Counted from the first letter of the stretch, positions 17,869 through 26,779 are shown. The stretch is DNA of 64,000 nucleotides from Burkholderia thailandensis E264 (GCF_000012365.1 NC_007651.1:2418001-2482000), one strand, 5' to 3'. Numbers and translations: made by a program. The notes: generated from the sequence alone by a model not told the origin.

Positions 17869-18591
17869 ATGAAGTCGATCAAGCACTTGTCGAAACAACG
17901 CACGATGGGCGCCGTGCTGCGCACGCTCGCGGTGGCGGGTGGGCTCGGCGCGCTCGCGGCGGCGTCCGCGCATGCGGAGTCGCTGGACGGGATCGTGAAG
18001 GCCGTCAAGTTCGACGACATCAAGGACATCGCGAAACAACTGAAGAATGGCCTCGACCCGAACACGGTGGCGCCGAACGGCGATCCGCTTCTCGTGATCG
18101 CCGCGCGCGAGAAGTCCGACCAGGTCGCCGCCGCGCTCGCGGCCGCGCCGAACGTCGATCTCGGCAAGGAAGACAAGGCGGGCGAGAACGCGCTGATGCT
18201 CGCCGCGCTGAACGGCGATCTGCCGCTCGTGAAGCTGCTCGTCGACAAGGGCGCGGAAGTGAGTAAGAAGGGCTGGTCGCCGCTCCACTATGCAGCGACG
18301 AACGGCAACGACGAGGTCGTCAAGTATCTGATCGACAAGTCCGCGTACATCGACGCCGCGTCGCCGAACGGCACGACGCCGCTGATGATGGCCGCGCGCG
18401 GCAACCACGGCTCGACCGTCACGCTGCTGCTCGATCAGGGCGCCGATCCCGCGCTGAAGAACCAGCTCGGCATCACCGCGCTCGACTTCGCGAAGCACTA
18501 CAACGCGCCGGACGCGACCGCGATCCTGTCGAAGCGCACGGTGCGCATCGGCGATGCGCCAGCGCCCGATGCGCAAAAGAGTGCAAAATAA
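17869..18591 (+). CDS. Exported ankyrin-repeat protein
   Basis: 240 residues. A signal peptide (MKSIKHLSKQ leader, hydrophobic core ending in ASAHA, about 28-30 residues) precedes about five ankyrin repeats at roughly 40-215, for example GWSPLHYAATNGNDEVVKYL and GTTPLMMAARGNHGSTVTLL. The last repeat is followed by a short Lys-rich tail. It probably acts in the periplasm as a protein-binding scaffold. AGGAGCTGAAAAA precedes the ATG. It is followed by a Rap1a/Tai-like exported protein, which raises an immunity-type role (inference). Confidence 0.87.
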   Translation: MKSIKHLSKQRTMGAVLRTLAVAGGLGALAAASAHAESLDGIVKAVKFDDIKDIAKQLKNGLDPNTVAPNGDPLLVIAAREKSDQVAAALAAAPNVDLGKEDKAGENALMLAALNGDLPLVKLLVDKGAEVSKKGWSPLHYAATNGNDEVVKYLIDKSAYIDAASPNGTTPLMMAARGNHGSTVTLLLDQGADPALKNQLGITALDFAKHYNAPDATAILSKRTVRIGDAPAPDAQKSAK

Positions 18592-18664
18592 GGGTTTTTG
18601 GCGCGGCGGCTTGCCGCGCCTTTCGAAGTATCGGCGGTTTCGCCTTCTGACATAAGGAAGATTC

Positions 18665-19018
18665 ATGTTGCGGGCTATGTTTTGCGCCGCCGCGTTCGCC
18701 GTGCCGCTGACGGCGGCCGCCTTCACGGCCGGCGACCTCGATAAGCTGTGCGCGAAGACCGACGTCAAGTCGCGCGCGTCGTGCGCGGCGTACATCGAGG
18801 GCGCGGCGGACGGCGTCTACAACACGATCGACGCGATCGGCGGCACCACGGGGCCGCGCGTCGGCCAGTACTTCTGCCTGCCGCCCGACATCAAGGCGCA
18901 GCAGATGACCGATGCGGTGCGCAAGTACATCGCGGAGAATCCGAAGCTCGCCGACTACAACGCGAGCACGGCAGTGTCGCTCGGACTCGGCAAGGCGTTT
19001 CCCTGCCGCAGCTATTGA
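18665..19018 (+). CDS. Small exported Rap1a/Tai-like protein
   Basis: 117 residues with a signal peptide of about 18-20 residues (MLRAMFCAAAFAVPLTAAAF). The mature part GDLDKLCAKTD...CAAYIEGAADGVYNT...YFCLPPDIKAQQMTDAV...FPC has the paired cysteines and the spacing of the Rap1a/Tai domain, first described in Serratia as periplasmic immunity proteins to T6SS peptidoglycan amidases. Many members are chromosomal orphans with unknown roles, and no effector gene is visible here. ATAAGGAAGATTC precedes the ATG. Confidence 0.7.
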   Translation: MLRAMFCAAAFAVPLTAAAFTAGDLDKLCAKTDVKSRASCAAYIEGAADGVYNTIDAIGGTTGPRVGQYFCLPPDIKAQQMTDAVRKYIAENPKLADYNASTAVSLGLGKAFPCRSY

Positions 19019-19084
19019 TCCGGGCCGGCCGCCGCCCTGGCGCGGGGACGCGTTCCCCGCGAACCTGACGGAGACACGGCGCGC

Positions 19085-20269
19085 ATGTTGACGATCGACG
19101 ACCTGTGGCGCATCGCCGATGCGCCGCTCCACACCTGGCTCGGCACGCTCGTCGTGTCGGCGCTCGTCTTGCTCGCGGTCGCGGGCATTCACCGGATCGG
19201 CGCGCGCATCGTCGTGCCGATCGCCCGGCCTTATCCGTTCATGAGCGTGATCGTGTCGTATATCGACCGGCCGTCGCTCGCGCTGCTGTCGTGCCTCGCC
19301 CTCGAATTCCTGTGGCTGCAGGCCGACACGCTGCCGCACGCGGGCGGGTTGCGCACGCTTGCCGCAGTCGGCACGATCGCGGCGCTCACGTGGCTGCTGA
19401 TGCGCCTGGCCGCCGCGGTCGGCGACGCGATCATCCGCGCGCATCCGATCGACACGCCCGACAACCTCGAGGCGCGCCGCATCCACACGCAGACGCGCGT
19501 GCTCGCGCGGACCGTGATGGTGTTGATCGTGGTGATCGGCACGGGCGCGGCGCTGATGACGTTCCCGAACGTGCGGCAGGTCGGCGCGAGCCTGCTCGCA
19601 TCGGCGGGCGTCGCGGGCCTCGTCGCCGGTATCGCCGCGCGGCCGGTGCTCGGCAATCTGATCGCCGGGCTGCAGATCGCGCTGTCGCAGCCGATCCGGC
19701 TCGACGACGTCGTTATCATCCAGGGCGAGTGGGGGCGCATCGAGGAGATCACGGGCACCTACGTGTCGGTGCGCTTATGGGACCAGCGCCGGCTCGTCGT
19801 GCCGCTGCAGTGGTTCATCGAGAATCCGTTTCAGAACTGGACGCGCAGCAGCGCCGAGCTGATCGGCACCGTGTTCCTGTATGTCGACTATCGGCTGCCG
19901 CTCGAGCCGCTGCGCGCGGAGCTTGCGCGGATCGTCGCCGGCGCGCCCGAGTGGGACGGCCGCGTGCAGGTGCTGCAGGTGACGGACGCAACCGAGCGCT
20001 CGATGCAGCTGCGCGCGCTCGTCAGCGCGCGAGATTCGTCGCTGGCTTGGGATTTGCGCTGCCGCGTGCGCGAAGGGCTCATCGCATTCATCAACGCGCA
20101 CTATCCGCACTGCCTGCCGCGCGAGCGCGCCGAATGGACGACGCCGGACGCAGCCGCGCGCGAGCCGCGTCCGGGCGAACGCGCGCGCGAGCCGGCCGCG
20201 AGCACGGCGGCGTTCACCGCGGCGGACCCGACAACGTCCGAGACCGGTGTGCCGCGCGCGCCGCATTGA
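19085..20269 (+). CDS. Mechanosensitive ion channel, MscS family
   Basis: 394 residues. Several N-terminal membrane helices (about 20-175) lead into the pore/beta-domain signature VAGIAARPVLGNLIAGLQIA and the beta domain DDVVIIQGEWGRIEEITGTYVS, LRRLVVP-type strand and FIENPFQNWTR. MscS proteins release solutes on hypo-osmotic shock. The last 40 residues are Ala/Arg/Pro-rich and likely disordered. Which MscS subtype it is, and its gating threshold, cannot be told. Confidence 0.9.
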   Translation: MLTIDDLWRIADAPLHTWLGTLVVSALVLLAVAGIHRIGARIVVPIARPYPFMSVIVSYIDRPSLALLSCLALEFLWLQADTLPHAGGLRTLAAVGTIAALTWLLMRLAAAVGDAIIRAHPIDTPDNLEARRIHTQTRVLARTVMVLIVVIGTGAALMTFPNVRQVGASLLASAGVAGLVAGIAARPVLGNLIAGLQIALSQPIRLDDVVIIQGEWGRIEEITGTYVSVRLWDQRRLVVPLQWFIENPFQNWTRSSAELIGTVFLYVDYRLPLEPLRAELARIVAGAPEWDGRVQVLQVTDATERSMQLRALVSARDSSLAWDLRCRVREGLIAFINAHYPHCLPRERAEWTTPDAAAREPRPGERAREPAASTAAFTAADPTTSETGVPRAPH

Positions 20270-20527
20270 GCGCGGCGCGCCGGGGCGGGCAGTGCGCCGC
20301 GCGCCGTGCCGCGGGGCGCGCAACGCGAGACGGGGCGAACGAGGTGAAACGTCGCGCGAGCGGTTCGCTCGCCGCGTCCGCTTGGAGTTTCTCGGTCGGC
20401 GCGTGCGCCAACCTGTGTTCGCGTCGTTCGTGGCCGATCCGCGGATGCGTCGATCCATCGATCCGTCGATGCGCGCGATCCGTCGATTCGCCGATTCGAT
20501 CACTGTCTTTCGACACCCTGTTTCCCG

Positions 20528-21706
20528 ATGCCCCCACTCACCGCACTCGCCATCGCCAATTACCGCTCGCTGCGCGATCTGATCGTGCCGCTCGCGACGC
20601 TCAACGTGATCACCGGGCCGAACGGCAGCGGCAAGTCCAGCCTGTATCGCGCGCTGCGCCTGCTCGCGGACACTGCGCAAGGCCGCGTGATTCCGTCGCT
20701 CGCCCGTGAGGGCGGGCTGCCGTCGACGCTATGGGCGGGCCCCGAGCGCTTCTCGCGCGGGATGCTGACAGGCGAGGTGCCGGTGACGGGCACGGTGCGC
20801 AACGAGCCCGTGAGCCTGAAGCTCGGCTTCGCGTGCGAGGATTTCGGCTACGCGATCGATCTCGGGCTGCCGCCGCTCAACAGCGAAACCGAGTTCGGGC
20901 TCGACCCGGTCGTCAAGCGCGAGTGCATCTGGAGCGGACCGATGCCGCGGCCGTCGACGCTGCTCGTCGACCGGCGCGGCGCGCAATTGCGCACGCGCGA
21001 CGAGACGGGCGAGTGGCGGACCGTGCCGCAGCCGATCGCGAGCTTCGACAGCATGATGACCGAGTTCGCCGACCCACGCGGCGCGCCGGAGATGATCGCG
21101 GTGCGCGAGCGCATCCGCTCGTGGCGCTTCTACGACCACCTGCGCACCGATGCGCTTGCGCCCGCTCGGCTTGCGCAAGTCGGCACGCACACGCCGGTGC
21201 TGTCCGACGACGGCGGCGATCTGGCGGCCGCGCTGCAGACGATCTACGAAATCGGCGACGCCGCCGCGCTCGACGCGGCGATCGGCGACGCATTTCCCGG
21301 CGCGCGGCTCGAGATCGACAATCCGGGCAAGCGCGGCCGCTTCGAGGTGATGATGCGGCAACCGGGCCTGTTGCGGCCGCTGCGCGCGGCCGAACTGTCG
21401 GACGGCACGTTACGCTACCTGCTGCTCGTCGCGGCGCTGCTGACGCCGCGCCCGCCCGCGCTCCTCGTGCTGAACGAACCGGAGACGAGCCTGCACCCGG
21501 ACCTGCTGCCCGCGCTCGGGCGGCTGATCGCGCAGGCGGCCGAGCGCTCGCAGGTGATCGTCGTGTCGCATGCGGCGCGGCTCGTCGCGTCGCTCGAACG
21601 CGAGCCGGACAGCCATTCGATCGTGCTCGAGAAGGCACTCGGCGCGACGCGGATCGTCGATGCGGACGCGCTGGAGTTGCCGGCATGGAAGTGGCCGGCG
21701 CGATAG
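20528..21706 (+). CDS. RecF/SMC-like AAA ATPase (COG4637-type), orphan
   Basis: 392-residue ABC-type ATPase. Walker A GPNGSGKSSLYRAL is at about 34-47. The signature AELSDGTLRYLLLVAALL and Walker B ALLVLNEPETSLHPDLLPAL, with an H-loop VVSHAARL, are all intact. It lacks the C-terminal TOPRIM nuclease of OLD proteins and has no adjacent nuclease gene, so a defence role is not supported. Such stand-alone predicted ATPases are widespread and uncharacterised. 258 bp of noncoding sequence precede it. Confidence 0.85.
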   Translation: MPPLTALAIANYRSLRDLIVPLATLNVITGPNGSGKSSLYRALRLLADTAQGRVIPSLAREGGLPSTLWAGPERFSRGMLTGEVPVTGTVRNEPVSLKLGFACEDFGYAIDLGLPPLNSETEFGLDPVVKRECIWSGPMPRPSTLLVDRRGAQLRTRDETGEWRTVPQPIASFDSMMTEFADPRGAPEMIAVRERIRSWRFYDHLRTDALAPARLAQVGTHTPVLSDDGGDLAAALQTIYEIGDAAALDAAIGDAFPGARLEIDNPGKRGRFEVMMRQPGLLRPLRAAELSDGTLRYLLLVAALLTPRPPALLVLNEPETSLHPDLLPALGRLIAQAAERSQVIVVSHAARLVASLEREPDSHSIVLEKALGATRIVDADALELPAWKWPAR

Positions 21707-22074
21707 CGGCTCGGCCGGCGGCGGCCGGGCGGGAGAACAGCCGGGGGCGAAAGGCGGGAGAGAAAAGCAGCGGGGAAAAGCGGCGAGGAAAGGCAGCGAG
21801 GTAAGGCAGGGGGCGGCCGAGAACGGCCGGCGGCGCTCGCCGCGATCCTTTGCCGCGGCGGCAAAGCGCGTCGGAATCCGACAAAAGGGGCGGGGTCGCT
21901 GGACAACGCCGGCCGGGGCTGCAAACATGCGGCTTCGCCGAATGTATCCCGCCTGTAACAAGCCCCAAAAAATGCAATCGGCCCGCTGGCGCGCGCGCCG
22001 ATCGCTAATAATGGCACTTTGCGGGCGTCGCCCGACGCCGGTCCGCTGGCCGGCCGCCACAGGAGATCGTACCC
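21707..22074. other. 368-bp intergenic region with purine-rich repeats
   Basis: Contains the degenerate 13-bp repeats at 21750-21815 and then AT-richer sequence, including CAAAAAATGCAATCGG at about 21963-21978 and TAATAATGGCA near 22006, which may supply the promoter of the glycosyltransferase gene. No gene is supported. Confidence 0.45.
21750..21815. repeat. About five degenerate 13-bp purine-rich tandem repeats
   Basis: Units begin at 21750, 21764, 21777, 21790 and 21803; the last four are in perfect 13-bp register and share AARGCRGCGRGGA-like sequence. The plus strand is nearly all G/A with scattered C. Noncoding, between the ATPase and glycosyltransferase genes. Confidence 0.7.
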
Positions 22075-23139
22075 ATGAGAATTGCGCAGATCGCTCCGTT
22101 GACCGAATCGGTGCCGCCGAAGCTCTACGGCGGCACCGAGCGCGTCGTGTCGTACATCACCGAGGCGCTCGTCGATCTGGGGCACGACGTGACGCTGTTC
22201 GCGAGCGGCGACTCGATCACGCGCGCGAAGCTCGATGCGGTATGGCCGCGCGCGTTGCGGCTCGATTCGTCGATCCGCGACCGGATCGCGCCGCACATGC
22301 TGCTGATGGAGACCGTCGCACGCCGCGCGCGGGATTTCGACGTGCTCCATTTCCACATGGATTACTACTCGTTCTCGGTCTTCAAGCGGCAGGACACGCC
22401 GTTCGTGACGACGCTGCACGGCCGCCTCGATTTGCCGGAGCAGCAGCCCGTGTTCGACACGTTCGACACCGCGCCCGTGATCTCGATCTCGAACGCGCAG
22501 CGCCACCCGATGCCGCAGGCGAAATGGCTGACGACGGTCTATCACGGGCTGCCGGAGACGCTCTACACGCCGCAGCCCGGCGAGCAGTCGTATCTCGCGT
22601 TCCTCGGCCGGATCTCGCCGGAAAAGCGCGTCGACACGGCGATCCGGATCGCGCGGCGCTGCGGGATGCGCATCCGCATCGCGGCGAAGATCGACGCGGC
22701 GGACGAAGAGTATTTCGAGCGCGAGATCAAGCCGCTCTTCGCGCTGCCGCACGTCGAATACATCGGCGAGATCGCCGATCACGAGAAGGCCGCGTTCCTG
22801 TCGGGCGCGCATGCGCTGCTGTTTCCGATCGACTGGCCCGAGCCGTTCGGCCTCGTGATGATCGAGGCGATGGCGTGCGGCACGCCCGTCATCGCGTTCA
22901 ATCGCGGCGCGGTGCCGGAGGTGATCGACGAGGGCGTGTCGGGCTTCATCGTCGAGGACGAGATCGGCGCCGCCGCGGCGGTGAACCGGCTGCACATGCT
23001 GTCGCGCGAGCGGGTGCGTGCGCGCTTCGAGGAGCGCTTCACTTCGCGCCGGATGGCTCAGCAATACGTCGACGTCTATCAATCGCTGATCCGCGCGCAG
23101 AAGCGCTCACGCTTCAAGGTGATCGATTCGGCGTCTTGA
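22075..23139 (+). CDS. Family 4 glycosyltransferase
   Basis: 354-residue GT-B enzyme. The N-terminal acceptor domain has LTESVPPKLYGGTERVVSYI. The C-terminal nucleotide-sugar domain has FLGRISPEKRVDTAIRIARR and the E-x7-E motif PFGLVMIEAMACGTPVIAF. The start KLYGGTER pattern is typical of a stand-alone GT4 subgroup often unlinked to surface polysaccharide loci. It stands alone here, so donor and acceptor are unknown. CAGGAGATCGTACCC precedes the ATG. Confidence 0.9.
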   Translation: MRIAQIAPLTESVPPKLYGGTERVVSYITEALVDLGHDVTLFASGDSITRAKLDAVWPRALRLDSSIRDRIAPHMLLMETVARRARDFDVLHFHMDYYSFSVFKRQDTPFVTTLHGRLDLPEQQPVFDTFDTAPVISISNAQRHPMPQAKWLTTVYHGLPETLYTPQPGEQSYLAFLGRISPEKRVDTAIRIARRCGMRIRIAAKIDAADEEYFEREIKPLFALPHVEYIGEIADHEKAAFLSGAHALLFPIDWPEPFGLVMIEAMACGTPVIAFNRGAVPEVIDEGVSGFIVEDEIGAAAAVNRLHMLSRERVRARFEERFTSRRMAQQYVDVYQSLIRAQKRSRFKVIDSAS

Positions 23140-23263
23140 GCGGGCGGCGAGGGCGGCGGCGTTGCCGCGCGTCGTGCCGCTTTCGTGGCGTTGCCGCGTC
23201 GCCGGCGCGCTGGCGACGGGCACGCGGCCCTTCGCCGCATGACGCGCAGCGGGGCGGCGGCGC

Positions 23264-23300
23264 AAAAAAAACGGCGATGCGCGTAAAGGCGCATCGCCGT
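23264..23300 (-). terminator. Strong intrinsic terminator of the SYLF gene
   Basis: Perfect 12-bp stem (23271-23282 with 23289-23300) with loop GTAAAG. Read on the minus strand it is followed by a run of eight T. It lies about 50 bp beyond the SYLF stop and 124 bp after the glycosyltransferase stop. Confidence 0.85.
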
Positions 23301-23351
23301 TCTCGCGTCGGCCGCCGCTCGACGTCGGCGCGACAGCCGCCCGCGCGGGCG

Positions 23352-23939
23352 TCAGATCTTCAGCTTCGTGACCTTCGTGCCGCTGATCGACACGTCGCCC
23401 ATCAGGCCGGCGTTCGTCAGCACGATCACTTCGACGGGCGCGGTCGCCGTCGTCGTGTCGATCGCGCCGTTCGCGCCCATCTTCACGAGCGCGACCGAAG
23501 CATCGGCGCCTGCCGCCCAGCCGTCGGAGCCGCGGAATTTGTCGAGCGCGTCCTGCGTCATGAACAGGAACACGATCGCCTTCGATTGCGCCCCCGCCTG
23601 CAGGCCGACCGACAGCGACGACGTGTTGTAGTAGCCGACCGTCGCGCCGCCGACGCGCAGCGCGCCGTTGCCGGTCTGGCCGCCGATGATGAGGCCTGCC
23701 TGGATCACGTCCGGGAACACGAGCACGCCGCGCGACTTCGCGACGAGTTCACGCGAGCCGGGCACCGTCGAATACATGCGCGACAGCGTCGCGTCGACGC
23801 TCGCATCGATGGCTTGACGCTTCGACGCGTTCGTCGCGGCATTGGCGGGCTTGTCCGGCGTCGTCGTGCAACCGGCGAGCGCCAGGCTGCCCACGACGAG
23901 CGCGGCGGCGGCTTTCAACACGAGATTGCGTTTGTGCAT
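23352..23939 (-). CDS. SYLF/YSC84-domain lipoprotein
   Basis: 195 residues. The lipoprotein signal is MHKRNLVLKA...LALAGC, with Cys at about residue 24. The mature part is a SYLF (Ysc84 actin-binding-like) domain: SRGVLVFPDVIQAGLIIGGQTGNGAL, GGATVGYYNTSSLSVGLQAG and KAIVFLFMTQDALDKF. SYLF domains bind phosphoinositides in eukaryotes; bacterial lipoproteins of this type are envelope proteins, often stress-induced, with no firm function. GGAGAAAAACG precedes the ATG. Confidence 0.92.
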   Translation of the reverse strand: MHKRNLVLKAAAALVVGSLALAGCTTTPDKPANAATNASKRQAIDASVDATLSRMYSTVPGSRELVAKSRGVLVFPDVIQAGLIIGGQTGNGALRVGGATVGYYNTSSLSVGLQAGAQSKAIVFLFMTQDALDKFRGSDGWAAGADASVALVKMGANGAIDTTTATAPVEVIVLTNAGLMGDVSISGTKVTKLKI

Positions 23940-24176
23940 CGTTTTTCTCCATCAAGTGTAGATCAGCGTGATTCCCGCGAACGGGCGTATCACGCGGGAC
24001 TTTATAACACAGCGAAGTGCCTTTCCTTGTCGCTGTAAGGTGAAAGACCGTCAAATCGGCGTGTTTCATTGTGCAGCGGCGCCGGTGCGCGCACGTTGTC
24101 GCGCGCCAAGGTTCGTGTGGGCGAAAGATTCGAGCGCGCGCCACGCGTCACGCATGATTTCGCGCGGCGCGAACCG

Positions 24177-24620
24177 TCAGTGATGCGAAACGGGCGGTTT
24201 GATGGGCGGACGCCGCAGCGCGCGGCGCACGAGGCCGATCACGACGCCGCACGCGAACAGGAACGCGGCGGGGACGATCCAGTAGCCGACGAACGCGTGC
24301 CACAGGTAACTCGCGAGCGTGCGCTTGCGCACCGAGAATTCGTCGCGCGCCTCCTGCTGGCGGCGTGCGTTCGCCGCGAGCACGTCGGCGGGGCAGCCCG
24401 CCGCGCGCGCGTCGGCCGGCTCGCCGCGGCAGACTTTCGCCGCGCCCGCCGCGCGCTGCGCGTCGGTGAGCTCCCACGTCGTCAGCGCGAGCTTCAGGTC
24501 GGCGTAGTTGTAGGCCATTTCCTCGCGGATCTCGCGCACGGCGACGATCGCGACGGGCACGGCCCAGAACACGATCACGATCAGCCAGCGCCGGAACCAG
24601 CGACTTTGTCTCCATGCCAT
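24177..24620 (-). CDS. Small two-helix membrane protein of unknown function
   Basis: 147 residues. One membrane helix is near the N-terminus (WLIVIVFWAVPVAIVAV) and one near the C-terminus (YWIVPAAFLFACGVVIGLV). Between them is a loop of about 70 residues with two cysteines (KVCRGEPADARAAGCPADVL) that is probably periplasmic. The tail is basic and cytosolic. GAGGCTCGGG precedes the ATG at 24620. I do not recognise a named family. It is followed downstream by nothing on its strand until the SYLF promoter. Confidence 0.75.
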   Translation of the reverse strand: MAWRQSRWFRRWLIVIVFWAVPVAIVAVREIREEMAYNYADLKLALTTWELTDAQRAAGAAKVCRGEPADARAAGCPADVLAANARRQQEARDEFSVRKRTLASYLWHAFVGYWIVPAAFLFACGVVIGLVRRALRRPPIKPPVSHH

Positions 24621-24769
24621 CCCGAGCCTCCGTATGATGCGCGGTGCGCATCCGTCATGAGGGCGGCCCGATGGCGCTTCTTGTCGGTGGGGAGGGCCGC
24701 GCTGCAGCCATCATAGAAGAAATCGCGGCCAAACGCCGCAGTTGACGCCTGCGCGACGGCGCGCATCGA

Positions 24770-24807
24770 AAAGAAAATGCCGCGCCCGTCGAAACGGTGC
24801 GCGGCAT
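24770..24807 (-). terminator. Intrinsic terminator of psiF-like gene
   Basis: Stem ATGCCGCGC / GCGCGGCAT (24777-24785 and 24799-24807), extended by an inner CCGT/ACGG pair. On the minus strand it is followed by TTTTCTTTT. It lies 23 bp beyond the PsiF stop. Confidence 0.75.
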
Positions 24808-24829
24808 CGTGCGCGATTCGCTGGAAGCG

Positions 24830-25120
24830 TCAGGCGGCGGGCTTCGCCGACAGGCAGTCCTTCATGAACGCCTTGCGCGCGTCGCCCTTCTTGTCGCCGG
24901 CCTGCGTGTTGCAGGCCTTCATCTTTTCCTGCTGCGACATCTTCTTGGCCGGTTTCGCCGCCAGGCAATCCTTCATGAACGCCTTGCGCTCGTCGCCCGT
25001 CTTGCCGGCGGCCTGCGCGTTGCATGCCTTCATCTTGTCCTGCTGGCTGTTTGCGGCGAAAGCGGGCGTTGCCAGCACGCCGCCGACGAGCAGCGCGGCC
25101 ATCAGCGATCGGATCTTCAT
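24830..25120 (-). CDS. psiF: PsiF-repeat exported protein
   Basis: 96 residues. The signal peptide (MKIRSLMAAL...TPAFA, about 22 residues) precedes two PsiF repeats of the form MKACN.QA..K.GDERKAFMKDCL. Each repeat has a Cys pair, giving four cysteines likely in periplasmic disulfides. PsiF was named as a phosphate-starvation-inducible gene in E. coli; its function is unknown. The ATG at 25120 has GGGAG upstream. A frame-open ATG at 25147 would add nine residues and break the signal peptide, so I reject it. Confidence 0.9.
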   Translation of the reverse strand: MKIRSLMAALLVGGVLATPAFAANSQQDKMKACNAQAAGKTGDERKAFMKDCLAAKPAKKMSQQEKMKACNTQAGDKKGDARKAFMKDCLSAKPAA

Positions 25121-25614
25121 TGAACACTCCCAGTGGGTGAATTGCATGTTGTTCGATAAGCCGCGAATCGCGCGGCTGCGCGGGTCGCGGTTTGCATTAT
25201 GGCAAATCGGCGCTGAAACGACAAAATACTCGGGAAAACGAGCGGCGCGCTAATTTTCGCGCGGCGCGCGCGTAGCGGCTGCGCGCGCGATGCGGCGGGC
25301 GGCTGCGGCCGAAGTGTTTCCGCAAGGCGGAAAGCGCCGGTGCCGGTGGGCATTTCGGGCGAGCGGGCCGCACGGGCGGCGCATGCATCGTTCGAGCCGA
25401 GGCGTCGGGCGGCGCCGTCGATTTTGTCTATTTCGAGATAAAGCGAACCGGTGCGGCGCCGCGGTCTTGCGCATCGCGCGGGCATCGCGGGCATCGCGGG
25501 CATCTCGGCGCGGCGCAACCGGTCGCGGCGCGGGGGCCGCGTCGCGCGGCCGCGCGCTCGGGAAAACTCCGCCCCCTTGCCGAAGGGTGGCCGGCTGCCG
25601 TTACAATCGCGGCC
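25121..25614. other. 494-bp intergenic region upstream of psiF and asparaginase genes
   Basis: Divergent control region. It contains AT-rich DNA at about 25190-25260, likely the psiF promoter side, and the 9-bp repeats at 25471-25507. No protein-like frame is seen. Confidence 0.45.
25471..25507. repeat. 9-bp tandem repeats (GGCATCGCG)n
   Basis: Two perfect units (25481-25489, 25490-25498) flanked by imperfect ones (25471-25479 lacking the first base register, and 25499-25507 ending in TCG). It lies about 110 bp upstream of the asparaginase start, so copy-number change could alter promoter spacing. Confidence 0.65.
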
Positions 25615-26658
25615 ATGAACGCACCGACATCTTCCCATCCCCCTCATGTGACGAACCCGGCGCCGCGCGCGCTGCCGCGCATCGCCGTCCTTGCGACGGG
25701 CGGCACGATCGCGGGCGCCGCGCCCGACGCCGCGCAGACGGCCGGCTATCACGCGGGCGCGCTCGGCGTCGACAGGCTGCTCGCCGCCGTGCCCGCGCTC
25801 GCGCAGATCGCGACGATCGAGGCCGAGCAGATTGCGAGCATCGACAGCAAGGACCTGTCCGTCGCGCTGTGGACGACGCTCGTCGAGCGGATCAACGCGC
25901 TTGCCGCGAGCGAGGCGATCGACGGCATCGTGATCACGCACGGCACCGACACGCTCGAAGAAACCGCGTACCTGCTGCACCTGACCGTGAAGACCGCGAA
26001 GCCCGTCGTGATGACGGCGGCGATGCGCCCGGCGACCGCGCTGTCGTCCGACGGCCCGCTCAACCTGCTGAACGCGGTGGCGGTCGCGGGCAGCGCGGCG
26101 GCGCGCGGGCAGGGCGTGCTCGTCGCGTTCAACAACCGGATCCACAGCGCGCGCGACGTCGTGAAGACGAGCACCTACGCGGTCGACGCGTTTCATTCGC
26201 CGGAGCTCGGCGCGCTCGGCTGGGTGCAGGACGGCCGCATCGAGTTCGCGCGCCGCGCGACGCGTGCGCATACGCTCGACACGCGCTTCGCGATCGGCGC
26301 GGCCTGGCCGCAGGTCGACGTCGTCACGAGCTATGCGGGCGCGTCGCGCGTGATCGTCGACGCGTGCGTCGCGGCCGGCGCGCGCGGGCTTGTCGTCGCA
26401 GGCACGGGCAACGGTTCGATCCACGCGGCGGTGCAGACGGCGCTCGCCGATGCGGCGGCGAAAGGCGTTGCGATCGTGCGCGCGTCGCGTGTCGGCTCGG
26501 GGCATGTGATGCGCAATGGCGCGGCGAACGACGATGCGCTCGGCTTCGTGAGCGCAGGCTCGCTCAATCCGTACAAGGCGCGCGTGCTGCTGATGCTCGC
26601 GCTCGCGGCGGGCATGACCGACGTGCACGAATTGCAGCAGGCGTTCGATACGTATTGA
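25615..26658 (+). CDS. L-asparaginase
   Basis: 347-residue bacterial-type asparaginase (two-domain), hydrolysing asparagine to aspartate and ammonia. The first catalytic Thr is in VLATGGTIAG (about 24-33). The second triad lies in DGIVITHGTDTLEETAYLL, and SDGPLNLLNAV is also conserved. No signal peptide is visible, so the protein appears cytosolic, although the type II-like sequence pattern is strong. The ATG at 25615 is near the end of a noncoding interval. Glutaminase side activity cannot be predicted. Confidence 0.93.
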   Translation: MNAPTSSHPPHVTNPAPRALPRIAVLATGGTIAGAAPDAAQTAGYHAGALGVDRLLAAVPALAQIATIEAEQIASIDSKDLSVALWTTLVERINALAASEAIDGIVITHGTDTLEETAYLLHLTVKTAKPVVMTAAMRPATALSSDGPLNLLNAVAVAGSAAARGQGVLVAFNNRIHSARDVVKTSTYAVDAFHSPELGALGWVQDGRIEFARRATRAHTLDTRFAIGAAWPQVDVVTSYAGASRVIVDACVAAGARGLVVAGTGNGSIHAAVQTALADAAAKGVAIVRASRVGSGHVMRNGAANDDALGFVSAGSLNPYKARVLLMLALAAGMTDVHELQQAFDTY

Positions 26659-26779
26659 TGATCGGACCGGCGTGCGCCGCCGTCGAGCGCGGCGCGCGGC
26701 CCGTCGATCGGGTGGGGCGCGCGCCGCCGGCGCGCGGATCGAGCCGCGTCGGATCGAATCGGAGGCAATCGCGACGCGC

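Noticed and set aside
20528..21706. Orphan ATPase as part of an OLD/Gabija-type defence system
   Set aside because: No TOPRIM domain, no UvrD-like or nuclease partner, and neighbours are housekeeping genes.
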